Positions 21,982 to 23,853 of a stretch of DNA of 23,853 nucleotides are shown here, piece by piece. Each line of letters opens with the position of its first letter. Position 1 is the first letter of the stretch. Origin of the DNA: Candidatus Caccousia avistercoris (GTDB lineage: Bacteria > Bacillota > Clostridia > Oscillospirales > Acutalibacteraceae); the NCBI GenBank assembly GCA_018715025.1, contig DVMK01000139.1, forward strand, positions 1-23,853, given 5' to 3'. The notes under the pieces are model-generated. The model saw only the letters and a program-made list of their open reading frames with translations. It searched no databases and was not told the DNA's origin. The position numbers and the translations under genes were made by a program.

Positions 21982-22737
21982 TCACAGCACATATTGAGTA
22001 GGACGCAGAATCTCCTTCATGGTAACGGCAGCCTGCACAATCGTCTCCTTCTGGAACCGCAGAGAAGGGCCGGACACGCTGACCGCCGCCGCAGGCGAAC
22101 CGTCGTGGCCGAACACCGGCAGGGCCACGCACACCACCCCGTACTCGTGCTCCATATTGTCAATGGAATACCCGCGCTCCCGAATACGGGCCAAATCCTC
22201 CAGAAGCTCTTCCCGGCTGGAAAGGGTGTTTTCCGTAAACTTGACGAATTCCTTGGGGAAGTGGCACTCCATCTCCCCCGGCTTCATAAAGGCGAGCATG
22301 GCCTTTCCCAGGCCGGTGCAGTACATGGGGGCGTGCTCCCCCAAAATCCGCCGTTCCCCCATGGTGCCCTGGGGCTGCTTGGATTCCATGTAGAGAACCT
22401 CGGTTCCGTGCGGGATTCCCATATACACCGTCTCGCTGAGACGGGTGGCAATCTCCTCCATGTAAGGAGAAAAAAATTTCTGATACCCCATTTGATTGTT
22501 GATGATGTAGCTGAACTGCAGCAGCCGCACCCCCAGGGAATATTTTCCCGTTGTCCGGTTCTGCACCAGATACCCCATCGTTTCAAAGGTAGACATAATG
22601 TTGTGAACTGTACTTTTCTGCAGATGTAATTCCTGGGCGATTTCCGTCACGCCAAGCTCTGGTTTCTTGATGGAAAAGCACTCCAAAACCTCCATGGCTT
22701 TGACGAGGGATTTCACCTTCGCCTCCGCATGCTCCAT
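21982..22737 (-). CDS. IclR-family transcriptional regulator
   Basis: The 251-residue protein has an N-terminal winged helix-turn-helix (about 8-70: KAMEVLECFSIKKPELGVTEIAQELHLQ read as helix 1, turn and helix 2, with KSTVHNIMSTFETMGYL as recognition helix and wing) and a C-terminal effector-binding domain from about residue 85. That domain includes YCTGLGKAMLAF, a segment typical of IclR proteins, and a late AVSVSGPSLRF block. The ATG has GGAGG 10 bases upstream. It lies directly after a DapA/NanA-type lyase gene but has its own promoter in the gap. The adjacent lyase is its most likely target (inference). Confidence 0.95.
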   Translation of the reverse strand: MEHAEAKVKSLVKAMEVLECFSIKKPELGVTEIAQELHLQKSTVHNIMSTFETMGYLVQNRTTGKYSLGVRLLQFSYIINNQMGYQKFFSPYMEEIATRLSETVYMGIPHGTEVLYMESKQPQGTMGERRILGEHAPMYCTGLGKAMLAFMKPGEMECHFPKEFVKFTENTLSSREELLEDLARIRERGYSIDNMEHEYGVVCVALPVFGHDGSPAAAVSVSGPSLRFQKETIVQAAVTMKEILRPTQYVL

Positions 22738-22779
22738 TCTACAAAGACCTCCGCTTCCCCAATATACAGATTATCTTAC

Positions 22780-22809
22780 ATTATACTACTGTTGGGAACT
22801 ATGTTACAA
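22780..22809 (-). promoter_or_regulatory. Promoter of the IclR gene
   Basis: On the minus strand TTGTAA (22804-22809), an 18-base spacer and a perfect TATAAT (22780-22785), about 43 bases before the start and 15 bases after the lyase stop. Confidence 0.6.
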
Positions 22810-22823
22810 GGCTCCTCTTTCCG

Positions 22824-23762
22824 TTACTTGCTGAAGTTCGGCAGAGCTTTTTCAACAAACTGTACAATGCGCTCCATCTGCTTTACCTCGTCGCAGAAAA
22901 GCGGGCTCATCCGGGTATGATCCTGCGTGCGGCAGTAGTCGGAGGAAAGAATCCCTTTTTCCTTTAAATAATGCTTGGCGTTTGTGGGGTACAGCTGCTT
23001 TTCAATGAAAGAGCACATGGTGAGCGCCGCCTGCAGCTCTTCCGCCTCCTTCGGGCAGGCTTCCCAATTTTCGCACAGCCAGGCGTAAAGTCCCGGGTGG
23101 AAGTTGGCCATAACCCCCGAAAACCCTGCCCCGCCGCTGCGAAGCGAATCCAGAAGAGTGGCGGTGTTGGCGTTGAACAGCTTCAGCGGCGTCCCCTTCA
23201 GAATGCCCAGCCTCCGCTGAATGACGGCAAGGTCGCAGCAGGTGTCCTTTAAAAACCGGAAACGTCCTGTCCCGGCGCTGAAAGCGATCTCCTCGTCGGA
23301 GAGAAGCCTTTTGTAAGGGTATGGGCACTCGTAAAACCCTAACGGCATGGACTGAGGCAGGGCTTCCATCAGCTTTTCCAGCCGGGCGCGCCAGGCTTCA
23401 GGCGCTTCGTACTCCGCCGCCATGCGATTGGTGATCAGCACTACCGCCGCCACCCCGGTTTCGGCTATGCGCTTCAGCTCTTCCTCCTGATCGGCCATGC
23501 CGTAGGAAATGTGGCCGGAGGCGATGACCGGGATGCGCGCCTTTCTGCACACATATTCCGCAATCTTCACCCGCTCCTCCAGGCTCAGGAAAAACACCTC
23601 GCTGGACTGGCACACCGCAAACAGGCCGGCCGCCCCGTTTTCCTCATACCATTCTACCAGGCGGCCCAGAGAATCATAGTCCACCTCGCCCGTCTCGGTA
23701 AAGGGCGTCAGCATTACCGGCCAAACGCCCGCTTTGTTTTCTGTTACATTATTTGTAACCAT
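22824..23762 (-). CDS. Dihydrodipicolinate synthase/N-acetylneuraminate lyase family protein (divergent)
   Basis: The 312-residue protein is a class I aldolase-type barrel of the DapA/NanA family. The Schiff-base lysine is K172 (FLKDTCCD) and the catalytic tyrosine Y144 (FYECPYPYKRLL), with the family spacing of 28 residues. The GTTGE loop of DapA reads C51-Q-S-S-E55, and the arginine of the DapA YNVPSR segment is replaced, so it is neither a normal DapA nor a NanA. It probably cleaves or forms a 2-oxo acid with another substrate. The ATG has AAGGA 7 bases upstream. The IclR regulator follows. A sugar permease at the far end of the window is not in the same operon. Confidence 0.9.
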   Translation of the reverse strand: MVTNNVTENKAGVWPVMLTPFTETGEVDYDSLGRLVEWYEENGAAGLFAVCQSSEVFFLSLEERVKIAEYVCRKARIPVIASGHISYGMADQEEELKRIAETGVAAVVLITNRMAAEYEAPEAWRARLEKLMEALPQSMPLGFYECPYPYKRLLSDEEIAFSAGTGRFRFLKDTCCDLAVIQRRLGILKGTPLKLFNANTATLLDSLRSGGAGFSGVMANFHPGLYAWLCENWEACPKEAEELQAALTMCSFIEKQLYPTNAKHYLKEKGILSSDYCRTQDHTRMSPLFCDEVKQMERIVQFVEKALPNFSK

Positions 23763-23792
23763 AAAACTATCCTTCCCTTGTTTATAAAATGA

Positions 23793-23821
23793 AAGATAAA
23801 ATATACGCTTCGGTCTGTTAA
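23793..23821 (-). promoter_or_regulatory. Promoter of the DapA/NanA-type lyase gene
   Basis: On the minus strand TTAACA (23816-23821), a 17-base spacer and TATCTT (23793-23798). A small inverted repeat AAGT-N4-ACTT (23827-23838) lies just upstream. Confidence 0.45.
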
Positions 23822-23853
23822 GGCAGAAGTAACCACTTAAAGGTTTTATTCTT

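Noticed and set aside
22824..23762. Genuine dapA for lysine synthesis
   Set aside because: The GTTGE loop and the substrate arginine are not conserved, and an IclR regulator adjoins it.

Overview
The window looks like the chromosome of a GC-rich, anaerobic, gut-type Clostridia, probably from the Oscillospirales (Ruminococcaceae/Oscillospiraceae) group. That placement is an inference. It rests on a clostridial short-chain flavodoxin, a DUF3793 gene, a membrane pyrophosphatase, KtrAB potassium uptake, strong Shine-Dalgarno sites with many GTG/TTG starts, sigma-A type promoters with 17-18 bp spacers, and abundant intrinsic terminators. There are no tRNA or rRNA genes, insertion sequences, prophage genes or CRISPR arrays.

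Layout: (1) 1-1250, minus strand: the start of an LplB-type sugar ABC permease (cut by the window edge), overlapped by a PhnP-like metallo-beta-lactamase-fold hydrolase. (2) 1316-5937, minus strand: an ion module with ktrB, ktrA and the membrane pyrophosphatase hppA, preceded by a structured leader RNA of about 160 nt with its own promoter and terminator. (3) 5993-11232: a LysR regulator divergent from a MarR regulator that heads an operon for a heterodimeric ABC exporter; the two divergent promoters overlap around one inverted repeat. (4) 11244-13544: a radical SAM (SPL-like) gene divergent from a DUF3793-flavodoxin operon, which carries two copies of one 16-bp operator. (5) 13553-15050, minus strand: a zinc-dependent phospholipase C-like gene followed by luxS. 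(6) 15086-17486, minus strand: a polar amino acid ABC importer (binding lipoprotein, permease, ATPase) with an inverted-repeat operator over its promoter. (7) 17543-19768: an RluA-type pseudouridine synthase and the branched-chain aminotransferase ilvE, which has a structured leader. (8) 19820-21880: an RsmF-type rRNA methyltransferase whose upstream region holds an array of about 4.2 copies of a 119-bp tandem repeat. (9) 21931-23821, minus strand: an IclR regulator and a divergent member of the DapA/NanA lyase family.

Most genes are ordinary housekeeping or transport functions. The least explained parts are non-coding. They are the 119-bp array with internal hairpins and one apparent compensatory base-pair change, the ktrB leader RNA with a terminator, the duplicated GTTAGC-N4-ACTAAC operator ahead of the DUF3793-flavodoxin operon, and the ilvE leader. 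Long antisense frames opposite hppA, ktrB and both exporter genes are composition artefacts and are not annotated.
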